A stretch of DNA of 64,000 bases. Source: Niveispirillum lacus (GTDB lineage: Bacteria > Pseudomonadota > Alphaproteobacteria > Azospirillales > Azospirillaceae). The translations under genes and the position numbers were made by a program. Position 1 is the stretch's first letter. The number at the start of each line of letters is the position of its first letter. This document shows, piece by piece, positions 1-8,827 of the stretch. The DNA lies in assembly GCF_002251795.1 (NCBI RefSeq), contig NZ_NOXU01000030.1, positions 434,001 to 498,000 of the forward strand. The letters run 5' to 3'. The notes under the pieces were generated by a model. That model had not been told where the DNA came from, made no database searches, and worked only from the letters and a program-made list of their open reading frames with translations.

Positions 1-480
1 ATCAGCCAGCCGCAAGTGGTGGGCCTGATGACGCAGGCCCTGGAACTGGGTGACCGGCACAAGGTACTGGAAATCGGAACCGGGTCCGGATATCAGGCGG
101 CAATCCTGGCCAAAATTGCCCGCCGGGTCTATACAATCGAACGTCACCGTCCGCTGGCGCAGGAGGCGGAGCAACGCTTTACCGCTCTGCGCCTGCATAA
201 CATGACGGCCAGGGTTGGGGATGGGATTCGGGGATGGCCAGAGGCAGCGCCCTTTGAGCGCATCCTGGTCACCGCAGGTTGCATAGGTAACCCGCCTCGT
301 GATCTAATGGACCAACTCGCGGTTGGTGGCATCATGGTGATCCCCTTGGGCCCGGATCACCGGGCATTGAATGTGGTGCGTATCCGCCGGGATCAGGATG
401 GATTGAAGCGAGAGGTACTGTGGCCCGTCAGGTTTGTCCCCCTGCTGCCGGATGTCGCCCCGGACCCGGTGTCGGCATGA
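1..480 (+). CDS. pcm: Protein-L-isoaspartate O-methyltransferase, 5' end cut by window
   Basis: This is the C-terminal part (159 residues visible) of protein-L-isoaspartate O-methyltransferase, which uses SAM to repair isoaspartyl damage in ageing proteins in the cytoplasm. The frame is open to base 1 and begins with ISQPQVVGLMTQALEL, the family's conserved N-terminal stretch, followed by the SAM-binding loop VLEIGTGSGYQAAILA. The GTG at 16 is an internal valine, not the start; roughly 50-60 residues lie outside the window. Its stop overlaps the next ATG (ATGA), so it is translationally coupled to the NlpD-like gene. The pcm-nlpD order is a well-known conserved arrangement. Confidence 0.95.
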   Translation: MSQPQVVGLMTQALELGDRHKVLEIGTGSGYQAAILAKIARRVYTIERHRPLAQEAEQRFTALRLHNMTARVGDGIRGWPEAAPFERILVTAGCIGNPPRDLMDQLAVGGIMVIPLGPDHRALNVVRIRRDQDGLKREVLWPVRFVPLLPDVAPDPVSA

Positions 481-1745
481 AGATGGCCTTCCGCCTCGCC
501 CTGGCCACGATGCTGTCGGGTCTGCTGCTTTCCGGCTGCTCGACAGAGGGTGACCTGCCCAGCAAAGCCGCGCGGGCGCCTGCAGCGCCGGTGAATTCCA
601 TTTTCGTTTCCCGCGGCGATACGCTGTACAAGCTGGCGCAGCAATATAACGTTCCGGTCCGTGACCTGATCGAGGCCAACGGGCTGACCGCGCCGTTTAT
701 GCTCCAGCCGGGACAGCGTCTGCTGCTGCCGCTGCCCAAACTCTATGTGGTGAAGGCGGGTGACACGCTGTACGGCCTGTCACGGCAATACCAGGTCGAC
801 ATGGCCGAACTGGTCCGTCTCAACGGGTTGCAGCATCCCTACACCCTGAAGGCTGGGCAGAGTTTGCGGTTGCCGGGGCAAAGCCCGATGGCCGGGGTAT
901 CGGTCGCGGCCGCCCCGCCGCCGCCAGCGTTGAAACCCGCCATTCCGGCGCCAAGTCGCAAACCGGAAGTGCCGCCGGCGGCCAGTTCCAGCCCGGCGGA
1001 GCGTACGCAGCGCCCGGCGGTGGAGGTGGCGACCCTGCCGCCGCCGCCTGCGGCAGCAACCGCACCGCCGCGTCCCGCCGCCGCCCCTCTGGCCCCGCCT
1101 GTCGCGGCGGCTGGCAAACGGGGGGTGGAGACGGAAAGCCTGCCCCCCGCACCCACTGCCGCTGCGCCGGCGCCGGCCCTGGCCCCGGCAGCACCTGTCA
1201 CACCTGACCGGCGCCCCGCTGCGACACCGGCGCCACAGGTCTCGCCACCACCGGCCCAGGTGGCTGCGCCACCACCGGCCCAGGTGGCTGCGCCACCAAC
1301 GGCCCAGGTGGCTGCGGTCACTCCGCCGCCGCCACCGCCACGGGATGATGTACCCCCAGCCCGCGCGGGAAACCGTTTCCTCTGGCCCGTGCGCGGGCCG
1401 ATCCTGTCAGGATTCGGTGAAAAACCGGGCGGCTTGCGCAATGATGGTATCAATATCGGGGCGCCAAAGGGCACGGCGGTGATGGCGGCGGAAAACGGGG
1501 TCGTTGCCTATGCCGGTAATCAATTGAAATCCTTCGGCAATCTGGTTCTGATCCGTCATGATGGCGGCTGGGTGACCGTCTATGCCCATCTGGATGCGTT
1601 GGCGGTTGAACAGGGGCAGCGCGTCACGCGCGGGCAGGGGATCGGCACGGTTGGCCAGACCGGAAATGTCCGTTCCTCGCAGTTGCATTTTGCCATTCGC
1701 AAGGGCGAACAGGTGTTGAACCCTGTTGACCAATTGGAAAAATAG
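477..1745 (+). CDS. nlpD: NlpD/EnvC-like LysM + LytM (M23) lipoprotein
   Basis: A 422-residue envelope lipoprotein that probably acts as a divisome LytM factor activating cell-wall amidases. A lipobox ends at Cys21 (LLSGC). Two LysM peptidoglycan-binding domains lie at about residues 41-84 and 88-132. A long Pro/Ala-rich linker with an 8-residue tandem repeat follows, then an M23 domain at about 320-420. The first zinc-ligand motif is degenerate: the usual H-x3-D is replaced by DGINIG, while YAHLD and SQLHF remain. This resembles non-catalytic NlpD rather than an active endopeptidase (inference). I chose ATG 477, overlapping the pcm stop, because it yields the signal peptide; the frame extends upstream to 420 but that part lies inside pcm. 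Confidence 0.9.
   Translation: MKMAFRLALATMLSGLLLSGCSTEGDLPSKAARAPAAPVNSIFVSRGDTLYKLAQQYNVPVRDLIEANGLTAPFMLQPGQRLLLPLPKLYVVKAGDTLYGLSRQYQVDMAELVRLNGLQHPYTLKAGQSLRLPGQSPMAGVSVAAAPPPPALKPAIPAPSRKPEVPPAASSSPAERTQRPAVEVATLPPPPAAATAPPRPAAAPLAPPVAAAGKRGVETESLPPAPTAAAPAPALAPAAPVTPDRRPAATPAPQVSPPPAQVAAPPPAQVAAPPTAQVAAVTPPPPPPRDDVPPARAGNRFLWPVRGPILSGFGEKPGGLRNDGINIGAPKGTAVMAAENGVVAYAGNQLKSFGNLVLIRHDGGWVTVYAHLDALAVEQGQRVTRGQGIGTVGQTGNVRSSQLHFAIRKGEQVLNPVDQLEK
1244..1315 (+). repeat. Three 24-bp tandem repeats in the nlpD linker
   Basis: Three consecutive 24-bp units with near-identical sequence encode (P)PPAQVAA repeats in the proline-rich linker of the NlpD-like protein. The third unit differs by one base (a Pro codon becomes Thr). 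Copy number in such in-frame repeats often varies by slippage, changing linker length. Confidence 0.85.
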
Positions 1746-1770
1746 CGGCTGCTGTCCTCATCAAAAACAA

Positions 1771-1808
1771 AGGGCCGGGCACCCCGACGGTACCCGGCCC
1801 TCCATTTA
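1771..1808 (+). terminator. Terminator of the pcm-nlpD operon
   Basis: A 9-bp GC-rich stem (AGGGCCGGG paired with CCCGGCCCT) lies 25 bp after the nlpD stop and is followed by a T-rich stretch (CCATTTATTT). It fits an intrinsic terminator on the plus strand. Confidence 0.7.
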
Positions 1809-1919
1809 TTTGCCGAAGATCCACTGCCCACGGCGACGGCGTTAACGCCAACCGGCCTCAGCTTTGTCCTGGGCAGTGTGCGGGCAGGCCGTAACCCGCC
1901 CGCACTCTTGCGGCAGCGT

Positions 1920-1957
1920 AAACCTGCCTTGATCGTCATCGACCAAGGCAGGTTTGT
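1920..1957 (-). terminator. Hairpin terminator after the small lipoprotein gene
   Basis: An 11-bp perfect inverted repeat (AACCTGCCTTG / CAAGGCAGGTT) lies directly beyond the stop of the minus-strand small lipoprotein gene. The arms are flanked by A and T runs, so it could stop transcription in both directions between these convergent genes. Confidence 0.6.
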
Positions 1958-1958
1958 C

Positions 1959-2207
1959 TTACTTGTTGCCTTCCGGCGGCGTGGTGCCTTCGGCCGGCGG
2001 GGTGGCCGGGGCCGCGCCATCAGCCGGAGCGGGGGTGGCTTCCGCGGGGGCGGCCGGGGCTTCTGCCGGGGCCGGCGCGGGTTCGGCGGCCGGGGCCGGC
2101 TGCTCAGCGGCCGGGGCCGGGGCGGGGGCCGCAGCCTCTTCCTTCTTGCCACAGGCGGCCAGACCGACAACCATCAGGCCGGCAAAAACCAGGGGAAGCA
2201 CGCGCAT
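1959..2207 (-). CDS. Small Ala/Pro-rich lipoprotein, unknown function
   Basis: An 82-residue predicted lipoprotein. It has a short basic start, a hydrophobic segment and a lipobox (GLAACG, Cys at about residue 19). The remainder is made almost wholly of Ala, Pro and Glu, a low-complexity region expected to be disordered in the periplasm. A good Shine-Dalgarno (GAAGGAG) stands 6 bases before the ATG, which supports a real gene despite the biased composition. No enzymatic domain is visible. The plus strand has long open frames here because of the GC-rich composition, but they lack ribosome binding sites. Confidence 0.7.
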   Translation of the reverse strand: MRVLPLVFAGLMVVGLAACGKKEEAAAPAPAPAAEQPAPAAEPAPAPAEAPAAPAEATPAPADGAAPATPPAEGTTPPEGNK

Positions 2208-2441
2208 TGTTCGCTCCTTCGCTTATTTGTGGTCGGAGCCAAGGGCCCATCCCCTTGACGCCGGGTATGCTTCAACGCTCCAACCTTGAAGCCTTGAGGT
2301 CCTGTTGACAACAGCGTCGATGCGGTTTTCTCCAGGTTTTGCGTATTTTCCTGGCGATCTGCTTCAACCGCTGCTGCCTGCATAGGCAATATCACAATCA
2401 ATTGCGGCAATGCCATGCCGCGCTGATGGATTTTCAGAGGC

Positions 2442-2843
2442 TTACCGTCCGTCCGCTTCGGTCAACCGGTTGCGCGCCTGCTCCAGCGCGGTTTTCAGTT
2501 GCTGGGCCGAATAGGGTTTTTGGACAAAACCGAGGGGCCGTGTCTGGGCCACCCGTGCCATCGTCTGGTCATCGGCGTAAGCCGACAGGAAAATGCAGCG
2601 GACCCGCGCTTCCTGCCACAGTCGCTGCGCCACCTGCACCCCGTCGCTGGCCCCCCGCAGCCTGATATCCATCAGGGCCAGTTGCGGCTTTTCCGCCTGT
2701 GCCACGGCCAGGGCTTCCAGTTCCGAGGCCGCGATTCCCACGACATCATGGCCAAGCTCGCTCAAGGTGAGGCGGACGCCCAGCGCAACCAGCGCGTCGT
2801 CCTCGACGATCATCACCTTCAGCGGGCTGATGGACACGGTCAC
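2442..2843 (-). CDS. Single-domain response regulator (receiver only)
   Basis: A 133-residue stand-alone receiver domain of the CheY type. It shows the acidic pocket (E14-D15-D16), the phospho-acceptor Asp59 (ALMDIRL), the switch Ser87 (FLSAY) and the conserved Lys109 (QKPY). No output domain follows, so it should act by protein-protein contact or in a phosphorelay. No histidine kinase lies nearby, so its partner cannot be read from context. An in-frame ATG ten codons downstream (MIVEDD) is a possible alternative start. Confidence 0.88.
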   Translation of the reverse strand: MTVSISPLKVMIVEDDALVALGVRLTLSELGHDVVGIAASELEALAVAQAEKPQLALMDIRLRGASDGVQVAQRLWQEARVRCIFLSAYADDQTMARVAQTRPLGFVQKPYSAQQLKTALEQARNRLTEADGR

Positions 2844-2991
2844 CGCTTTCCCTGTTCTCCAGAACGTTGCCTGGCGGGCAGGTACCAGGGTCTCTTCTTT
2901 GATAGCCCGGCGCCGGCCCCGGCGGCAACCCGGTCAATATGCTAGTCCAAGGTGACTGTCTATTGCCGAAAGGCATAAGTCATACGCAAAC

Positions 2992-3014
2992 AGGCCCCCC
3001 GGCCGGGGGGCCTT
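2992..3014 (-). terminator. Terminator after the ABC binding-protein gene
   Basis: A near-perfect GC palindrome (AGGCCCCCC-GGCC-GGGGGGCCT) lies 18 bp beyond the stop of the minus-strand binding-protein gene. It is followed on that strand by TGTTT, so it is a plausible intrinsic terminator. Confidence 0.6.
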
Positions 3015-3031
3015 ACCGGGGCCTTGGTCGG

Positions 3032-4141
3032 TTATTGACCGGGGATTGGCGTGTACTTGCCGTTGCTCCAGCGATAGACGATGTAATCGGTGACTTTGCG
3101 GTCACCCTTGGCGTCAAAGGAAAGCGGACCGATCACCGTTGTGTAGACACCGTCCCGGATGCTGGCAGCCACCTTGTCGGCATCGACCGTCTTTGCCTTC
3201 GTCGCGGCACCGGCCCAGACCTGAACGGCGGCGTAAGTGTACAGCGTATAGGCTTCCGGTTCGAATCCGGCGCTGCGGAAACGCTTCACCACATCAGCGG
3301 CTTCCGGCTTGTCACGATATTCATTGCCGAAGGTGACCAGGGCCCCTTCCGCCGAGGTACCAGCGATGTTCCAGAATTCCTGGTTGACCACCCCGTCACC
3401 CGACATGAATACAGCCTTCAGGCCGGCATCGGCCATTTGGCGGACCAGCAGGCCGGCCTCCGTATGCAGGCCGCCAAAATAGACCACATTGACGCCGGCA
3501 TCCTTCATCTTGGTAACCAGGGCCGACATATCGCGGTCGCCGACATTAACGGCGTCGAACATGACCTCCTTCTTGCCCCCTTTGTTCAGGGCGGCGCGCG
3601 TGGCCTCTGCCAGACCGCGGCCATAGGTGGTCTGGTCATGGATGACGGCGATTTTGCCATCCTTGTGGTTTTTCAGCAGCCAGGCCGCAGCGACATCCCC
3701 CTGCTGATCGTCGCGGCCACAGGTCCGGAAGACGGTGGTCAGGCCCTGTTCGGTCAATTGCGGGTTGGTCGATGCCGGGCTGATCATGACAATCCCCTCA
3801 TCGGCGAACACCTTGGAGGAGGGGATGGAAACGGCGGAGTTGAAGTTACCGAACGCTGCCACGCCGCCCTGGGTCGCCAGCTTGTTGGCGATGGCCACAC
3901 CCTGGCTTGGGTTGGATGCGTCATCCATATTGACCAGCACCAGCTTCTCGCCCAGCAGGCCACCCTTGGCGTTGATATCGGCTACGGCCATTTCAGCGCC
4001 CCGGCGCATCTGCTCCCCGAACACGGCGTTGGGGCCAGTCAGCGGCGCCACCAGACCAACGATCGTGTCGGCAAAGGCCGGCATGGCGGTCAACATGGTT
4101 GCGGCCGCCAGGGCAGCAGCGAAGCTCTTCTTCAAGTTCAT
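3032..4141 (-). CDS. Branched-chain amino acid ABC transporter substrate-binding protein (LivK-like)
   Basis: A 369-residue periplasmic binding protein of the leucine/isoleucine/valine (LivJ/LivK) family. A signal peptide runs MNLKKSF...AMPAFA, and the mature part starts DTIVGLVAPLTGPNAVFG, the typical first strand. Family features such as the ASTNPQLTE and FRTCGRDDQQG stretches are present. I start at ATG 4141, preceded by AGGAG ten bases upstream; a TTG nine bases earlier is less likely. No permease or ATPase genes (livHMGF) adjoin it, so it is an orphan or works with components encoded elsewhere. The ligand cannot be fixed from sequence. Confidence 0.92.
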   Translation of the reverse strand: MNLKKSFAAALAAATMLTAMPAFADTIVGLVAPLTGPNAVFGEQMRRGAEMAVADINAKGGLLGEKLVLVNMDDASNPSQGVAIANKLATQGGVAAFGNFNSAVSIPSSKVFADEGIVMISPASTNPQLTEQGLTTVFRTCGRDDQQGDVAAAWLLKNHKDGKIAVIHDQTTYGRGLAEATRAALNKGGKKEVMFDAVNVGDRDMSALVTKMKDAGVNVVYFGGLHTEAGLLVRQMADAGLKAVFMSGDGVVNQEFWNIAGTSAEGALVTFGNEYRDKPEAADVVKRFRSAGFEPEAYTLYTYAAVQVWAGAATKAKTVDADKVAASIRDGVYTTVIGPLSFDAKGDRKVTDYIVYRWSNGKYTPIPGQ

Positions 4142-4322
4142 TGTCGCCAATCTCCTGCGAGGGCGTTGTCCGTGTTGGTGAAGCTAACACGGGGACCCGG
4201 CCCGTCAAATCCGTACATCATCAAAGCGATGACGATTGGTGCTTGAAGCGGCGCCTGCGATTTGCTATCCACCCCGCACCGCCGACGGTGACAAACCAGA
4301 AGCGGTCTTCCGGCATGTGTTT

Positions 4323-4407
4323 GCGGCCGTGGCGGAATTGGTAGACGCGCAGCGTTGAGGTCGCTGTGGGGCAACCCGTGAAAGTTCGAGTCTTTTCGGC
4401 CGCACCA
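4323..4407 (+). tRNA. tRNA-Leu (anticodon GAG)
   Basis: An 85-nt class II tRNA. The 7-bp acceptor stem pairs GCGGCCG (4323-4329) with CGGCCGC (4397-4403), and CCA is encoded. The anticodon stem CAGCG/CGCTG holds loop TTGAGGT, with anticodon GAG at 4357-4359. The long variable arm (TGGGGCAACCCGT) and TTCGAGT T-loop are typical of tRNA-Leu. It should read CUC and CUU. Confidence 0.97.
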
Positions 4408-4421
4408 TGACCCAGTTGCGA

Positions 4422-4460
4422 AAGCCCCGGAACAGTGATGTTCCGGGGCTTCGTGTTTTT
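4422..4460 (+). terminator. tRNA-Leu terminator
   Basis: A 12-bp perfect stem (AAGCCCCGGAAC / GTTCCGGGGCTT) with a 6-nt loop is followed by CGTGTTTTT, 15 bp after the tRNA's CCA. It is a textbook intrinsic terminator. Confidence 0.9.
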
Positions 4461-4574
4461 GGGTCTCTGCGCTGATATCGAACGAACGATGTTGCAGGAC
4501 ATGTCCTGGCGCCGGAGGGGGGGCCGACGACCGCCGGCCCCGCACGGGGGTGCCATCAGGGCAGGTTTTGGCCG

Positions 4575-5339
4575 TTACGCCGCCGGCACCACGGCTGCCA
4601 CACCCTTTTGCAGGATGGCCTGTGTCAGGCTGTTGCTGCCATACAGGTCACAGAACACATCGAATCCTTCCGGGAACGCCGCCGATGCCAACGCGATGCC
4701 GGAGGGGGTGGCGAAGAAAATCTGTGTGGGAATGGGGTTGCGGCCGACCGCCGCCGACAGGCCTTCCACCATCTTATGGGCGAGCACATCATGGAAACCA
4801 TAGATCGTGCGCTCGTGGCCGAAGGGGCGCAGGCTGTCGAAATCCTTTTGCACCGCCTCATTGGTGTGCAGCCCGTCGACAAAGGCAAAATCGATGGATC
4901 CACCCAATTCACGTTCGATGATCTCGGCATTATTGTCCGGCGAACTGCCCTGCACGACTTTCACATTCAGCCCTTCGGCCTGGGCGATGATGTTGGTGGC
5001 CTCGATCCATTTTTCAGTGAATGGCTCCATCCCGATCTCGATGGCAACCACCTTGGCTTGCGGGTTCATCAGGGCCAGGGCCAGGGTGCTGAAACCAAAA
5101 CTATTGCCGATGATGAAGATATTCTTGAAGTCGGCCAGGCTGCTCAGCGACTCCAGAAAGGCGATTTCCCGCATGGCGATGCCCAGATGATAGGTCTGGT
5201 TCATATGGCCGATATACAGGCGTGTGAAGACGAACTTGTCCGTCTTCATATATTCAGGCTCCAGCTCAGAAGAGAGCATGAAACCATTCTTTTTGTAGAT
5301 TTCGAAAAGCCGCAGCGCTACCGATTTTGACTTGGCCAT
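4575..5339 (-). CDS. Class I SAM-dependent methyltransferase (Methyltransf_24-like)
   Basis: A 254-residue Rossmann methyltransferase. The SAM loop region is IFIIGNSFGFSTLALAL, followed by VVAIEIG (the acidic strand-2 end) and FAFVDGLH, as in class I enzymes that methylate small molecules or glycans. It lies 11 bp downstream of an FkbM methyltransferase gene on the same strand, so the two are probably cotranscribed. A weak Shine-Dalgarno (AAGGA) precedes ATG 5339. The substrate is unknown; FkbM partners commonly act on surface glycans or natural products, but nothing nearby confirms this. Confidence 0.75.
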   Translation of the reverse strand: MAKSKSVALRLFEIYKKNGFMLSSELEPEYMKTDKFVFTRLYIGHMNQTYHLGIAMREIAFLESLSSLADFKNIFIIGNSFGFSTLALALMNPQAKVVAIEIGMEPFTEKWIEATNIIAQAEGLNVKVVQGSSPDNNAEIIERELGGSIDFAFVDGLHTNEAVQKDFDSLRPFGHERTIYGFHDVLAHKMVEGLSAAVGRNPIPTQIFFATPSGIALASAAFPEGFDVFCDLYGSNSLTQAILQKGVAAVVPAA

Positions 5340-5350
5340 GATGTCGTTCC

Positions 5351-6229
5351 TTATTTCCAGAAGCCAAGGTCGACGCCGGGCCCCTTACCACGATTGAGAT
5401 ATCCCAGAACATCGCTGGTCGAGACGATGGTCTCCGGCCGGTCCAGGATGACCTTGTTTTCATACCGATCCAGGAAAGAGATGAATTTTTCCATCTCGAA
5501 AGCGGGCTTGTCGATATTCTCGATCTCGATAACCCCGCCGATGACCTGGTCCCAGATCTCATCCGGCAGCAATGTGATGATCTTCTCATCATACCCTTGC
5601 GTATCGGATTTATAGAAGATCGGCAGACCCGGTTCCTGCCAGCGACGCGCTTCGACAGCGGCGTTGATCACCCGGACCTCTGTTGCGCCCTTGTTTTGCG
5701 CCCCGGCCAGATCATCGGACACCAGGCTGTTATTGCCGCAATTCTGGAGGTCCAAAAACAGCCGGAAAACGCCGTCGGTCTCGGCCAACCCTACCATTTC
5801 CGGAACGACCATGTCGAAACAGGCCAGATTATGCAGCAGGCAGGCGAAATTCTCCGGTTCCGGCTCATAAGCGAAGGCGCGTTTAACATTGCCGCACCAG
5901 CCCAATACCTGCCGGGTAAACAGGCCCATATTGGCGCCCACATCGACCAGAACGGCCGCTGGCACCGTGTCCAGCACCTTCTTGGTGAATAGCAGTTCTT
6001 CGATCTGCCAGTGATGATTGGCCAGCGACATCGGGGTGATGGCGGAATCGCAGCGTGTACGGATTGTGGCGGTGTCGGGTGACGCGCTGTTCTGCGCATA
6101 AAGTCCGCGGCCCGGCTTCGGCTGGAATTCAATGTTCTGAACGCCAAGTTGCGTGCGCATGAAGTCAATATAGTATCGGAAATTGTTCCAGAAGCTCGCC
6201 GGATCAAGATTGCCATCGGGCAGGGACAT
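5351..6229 (-). CDS. FkbM family methyltransferase
   Basis: A 292-residue protein with the FkbM methyltransferase layout. The SAM motif VDVGANMGLFTRQVLGW is followed by FAYEPEPENFACLLHNL. A downstream IFYKSDTQGYDEKIITLLPDE segment matches the family's conserved D-x-Q/E-G-x-E region. I chose ATG 6229 because GAAGGAAG sits 7 bases upstream; a GTG one codon earlier is possible. It is first in a two-gene unit with the next methyltransferase. FkbM enzymes O-methylate sugars or similar acceptors; the acceptor here is unknown. Confidence 0.85.
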   Translation of the reverse strand: MSLPDGNLDPASFWNNFRYYIDFMRTQLGVQNIEFQPKPGRGLYAQNSASPDTATIRTRCDSAITPMSLANHHWQIEELLFTKKVLDTVPAAVLVDVGANMGLFTRQVLGWCGNVKRAFAYEPEPENFACLLHNLACFDMVVPEMVGLAETDGVFRLFLDLQNCGNNSLVSDDLAGAQNKGATEVRVINAAVEARRWQEPGLPIFYKSDTQGYDEKIITLLPDEIWDQVIGGVIEIENIDKPAFEMEKFISFLDRYENKVILDRPETIVSTSDVLGYLNRGKGPGVDLGFWK

Positions 6230-6433
6230 CACATCGCTTCCTTCGCGCGGGGGCTACGCTGGCCAAACGCTCGATATTCTAAAGAAATTCTCGGCGGCGT
6301 CCATCGCGGCGGAGCATGACATAAACGGCATGGTCAAGGGAACAGCCGGCCGGCTGTCGTCATCGGGGCTGATCCCTGCGGATCGCATCCCCCAATGGCT
6401 GGACAGGGGCCGCACTCCGGGCCTAACTAGGGA

Positions 6434-6461
6434 CCAACAAAAATCCGTTCAGGTTTGTTGG
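6434..6461 (+). promoter_or_regulatory. Inverted repeat abutting the malic enzyme ribosome-binding site
   Basis: Perfect 8-bp arms CCAACAAA and TTTGTTGG are separated by 12 nt. The right arm ends at the GGGAG that serves as Shine-Dalgarno for the malic enzyme gene (start 6476). It could be a protein operator or an mRNA hairpin limiting translation; no ligand or regulator is identifiable. Confidence 0.45.
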
Positions 6462-6475
6462 GAGTTCACCCTGAA

Positions 6476-8767
6476 ATGACCGATGCCTTCCGCGATGCGG
6501 CGTTGGATTACCACCGCCTTCCTGTTCCCGGCAAAATCGCCGTGACGCCGACCAAGCCGTTGGCCACACAGCGCGATCTGGCGCTGGCCTACTCCCCCGG
6601 CGTCGCCCATGCCTGCGAGGCGATTGTCGAGGATGAGGCCAATGCCGCGAAATATACCAGCCGCGGCAATTTGGTGGCGGTCATCACCAACGGCACGGCC
6701 GTCCTGGGCCTGGGGGATATTGGTCCTCTGGCCTCCAAGCCGGTGATGGAAGGCAAGGGTGTGCTGTTCAAGAAATTCGCCGGTATTGATGTCTTTGACA
6801 TCGAGATCAGCGAAAAAGACCCCGACAAACTGGTCGATGTCATCGCCGCCTTGGAACCGACCTTCGGCGGCATCAATCTGGAAGATATCAAGGCGCCGGA
6901 ATGCTTCTATGTTGAGAAGAAGCTTCGGGACCGGATGAAGATTCCCGTCTTCCATGATGATCAGCACGGCACCGCCATCATCGTGGCCGCCGCCATCACC
7001 AACGCGCTGAAACTGACGGGCCGCGATTTCGCGTCGGTGAAGCTGGTCTGCTCCGGTGCCGGAGCGGCGGCGTTGGCTTGCCTGGATCTGCTGGTCGATA
7101 TGGGTCTGCCGGTCGACAATGTCTGGGTAAATGACATCAAGGGTGTGGTCTATCAGGGCCGTACCGAACTGATGGACCCGCGCAAGGAACGCTATGCCAA
7201 GCCGACCAACGCCCGCACCCTGGACGACATTATCGGCGACGCTGACATTTTCTTGGGCCTGTCCGCTCCCCGTGTCCTGACCCAGGATATGGTGAAGAAG
7301 ATGGCGGCCAATCCGATCGTCATGGCGCTCGCCAACCCCACGCCGGAGATCATGCCGGATGAGGTTAAGGCGGTGCGTCCGGATGCTATCGTCGGTACCG
7401 GCCGGTCGGACTTTCCCAATCAGGTCAACAATGTCCTGTGCTTTCCCTTCATCTTCCGCGGCGCGCTGGATGTGGGGGCGACGACCATCAACGAGGCGAT
7501 GAAGATCGCCGCGGTCAACGCTATCGCACGGCTGGCCCAGGCGGAGGTGCATGATGTTGTCGCCATGGCTTATGGCGAGGCGCCGCCCAGCTTCGGCCCG
7601 GAATATCTGATCCCGCGCCCCTTCGATCCGCGTCTCATTCTGGAAATTGCCCCCGCCGTGGCCAAGGCCGCCATGGATAGCGGCGTGGCCACCCGCCCCA
7701 TCAGGGATTTTGACGCCTATCTCGAACAGTTGGGCCAGTTTGTTTTCCGCTCCGGCCTGCTGATGAAGCCGGTCTTTGCCAAGGCTAAGGCCGACCCGCG
7801 CCGCATCGCCTATGCCGAGGGTGAGGAGGAGCGGGTGCTGCGCGCTGCCCAGCAGGTGATGGATGACGGCATCGCCCAGCCGATCCTGATCGGCCGGCGC
7901 GAGGTTGTGGCCCGCCGCATCGAGAAGCTGGGCCTGCGGCTGCGGTTGGATGACAATGTACGTCTGATCGACCCGCAGAACGACCCTGCCTATAATGATT
8001 ACTGGCAGACCTATCACCGCAAGATGGAACGTGGCGGTGTTTCACCTGACCGCGCCCGTCAGGTGGTCCGCACCAACAGCACCGTGATCGGGGCGCTGAT
8101 GGTGGAAAAAGGCGATGCCGATGCCCTGATCTGCGGCACTGTCGGTCTTTATGACTGGCATTTGAAGCATGTGAATGACGTGATCGGCAAAAAGCCGGGT
8201 GCGCGCGTGATGGCCGCCCTGTCGGTGCTGATTCTCAATCGTGGCACATTCTTCCTGACCGACACCTACGTGAATGCTGTGCCCAGCGCTTCCGAACTGG
8301 CCGATATCACCGATCTGGCGGCCGAAGAGGTGCGGCGCTTTGGCCTGTCGCCCAAGATCGCGCTTCTGTCCCATTCCAGCTTCGGCAGCCATAACGACAC
8401 GTCTGCTGTAAAGATGCGCGAAGCGCTGCAGGCGATCACCGCGCGCTATCCAGACCTGGAGGTCGAAGGCGAAATGCATGCGGACGCGGCCATCAGCCCG
8501 GAAATCCGCAGCCGCATTTTCCCCAACAGCCGTCTGCACGGATCGGCCAACCTGCTGGTCATGCCGGACCGGGACTGCGCCAACGTGTCCTTCAATCTGT
8601 TGAAGGTGCTGGGTGACGGGCTGACGGTGGGGCCGGTGCTGCTGGGCACGGCGAAACCCGCTCATATCCTGACGCCCTCGGTCACGGTTCGTGGCATCGT
8701 CAACATGTCGGCGCTGGCCGTTATTGATGCGCAAATGCATAGTCTGGGCGCGGCACAGGAGCGTTGA
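6476..8767 (+). CDS. maeB: NADP-dependent malic enzyme with phosphotransacetylase-like C-terminal domain
   Basis: A 763-residue MaeB-type malic enzyme that decarboxylates malate to pyruvate with NADP reduction, linking the TCA cycle to pyruvate and acetyl-CoA supply. The N-terminal half carries [13 protein letters not shown], the metal/substrate region [10 protein letters not shown] and a Rossmann motif ([16 protein letters not shown]). Residues from about 430 form the phosphate acetyl/butyryltransferase-like domain typical of the long hybrid enzymes, usually thought to be regulatory rather than catalytic. I start at ATG 6476, whose product [14 protein letters not shown] matches family N-termini. 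The NADPH it makes could feed the PHA and lipid synthesis encoded elsewhere in the window (inference). Confidence 0.93.
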   Translation: MTDAFRDAALDYHRLPVPGKIAVTPTKPLATQRDLALAYSPGVAHACEAIVEDEANAAKYTSRGNLVAVITNGTAVLGLGDIGPLASKPVMEGKGVLFKKFAGIDVFDIEISEKDPDKLVDVIAALEPTFGGINLEDIKAPECFYVEKKLRDRMKIPVFHDDQHGTAIIVAAAITNALKLTGRDFASVKLVCSGAGAAALACLDLLVDMGLPVDNVWVNDIKGVVYQGRTELMDPRKERYAKPTNARTLDDIIGDADIFLGLSAPRVLTQDMVKKMAANPIVMALANPTPEIMPDEVKAVRPDAIVGTGRSDFPNQVNNVLCFPFIFRGALDVGATTINEAMKIAAVNAIARLAQAEVHDVVAMAYGEAPPSFGPEYLIPRPFDPRLILEIAPAVAKAAMDSGVATRPIRDFDAYLEQLGQFVFRSGLLMKPVFAKAKADPRRIAYAEGEEERVLRAAQQVMDDGIAQPILIGRREVVARRIEKLGLRLRLDDNVRLIDPQNDPAYNDYWQTYHRKMERGGVSPDRARQVVRTNSTVIGALMVEKGDADALICGTVGLYDWHLKHVNDVIGKKPGARVMAALSVLILNRGTFFLTDTYVNAVPSASELADITDLAAEEVRRFGLSPKIALLSHSSFGSHNDTSAVKMREALQAITARYPDLEVEGEMHADAAISPEIRSRIFPNSRLHGSANLLVMPDRDCANVSFNLLKVLGDGLTVGPVLLGTAKPAHILTPSVTVRGIVNMSALAVIDAQMHSLGAAQER

Positions 8768-8776
8768 GGCTGGTTT

Positions 8777-8804
8777 AACGGGCCGCCCATCGGGCGGTCC
8801 GTTC
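8777..8804 (+). terminator. Hairpin after maeB
   Basis: An inverted repeat (AACGGGCCGCCC-ATC-GGGCGGTCCGTT, one mismatch) lies about 10 bp after the maeB stop. It lacks a clear T-tract, so it is only a possible terminator. Confidence 0.5.
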
Positions 8805-8827
8805 ATCTTCAGGATCGGGATGATGGT

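Noticed and set aside
1244-1315. Short regularly spaced repeats considered as a CRISPR-like array
   Set aside because: The units are contiguous, in frame and code for a proline-rich linker; there are no spacers.
2939-4246. A 435-codon plus-strand frame opposite the amino acid binding protein
   Set aside because: The opposite strand encodes a clear LivK-like protein with signal peptide; this frame has no recognisable domain.
6449-8017. A 522-codon minus-strand frame opposite maeB
   Set aside because: It is the antisense of a well-conserved malic enzyme, with His/Gln/Asp-rich shadow composition and no ribosome-binding site.
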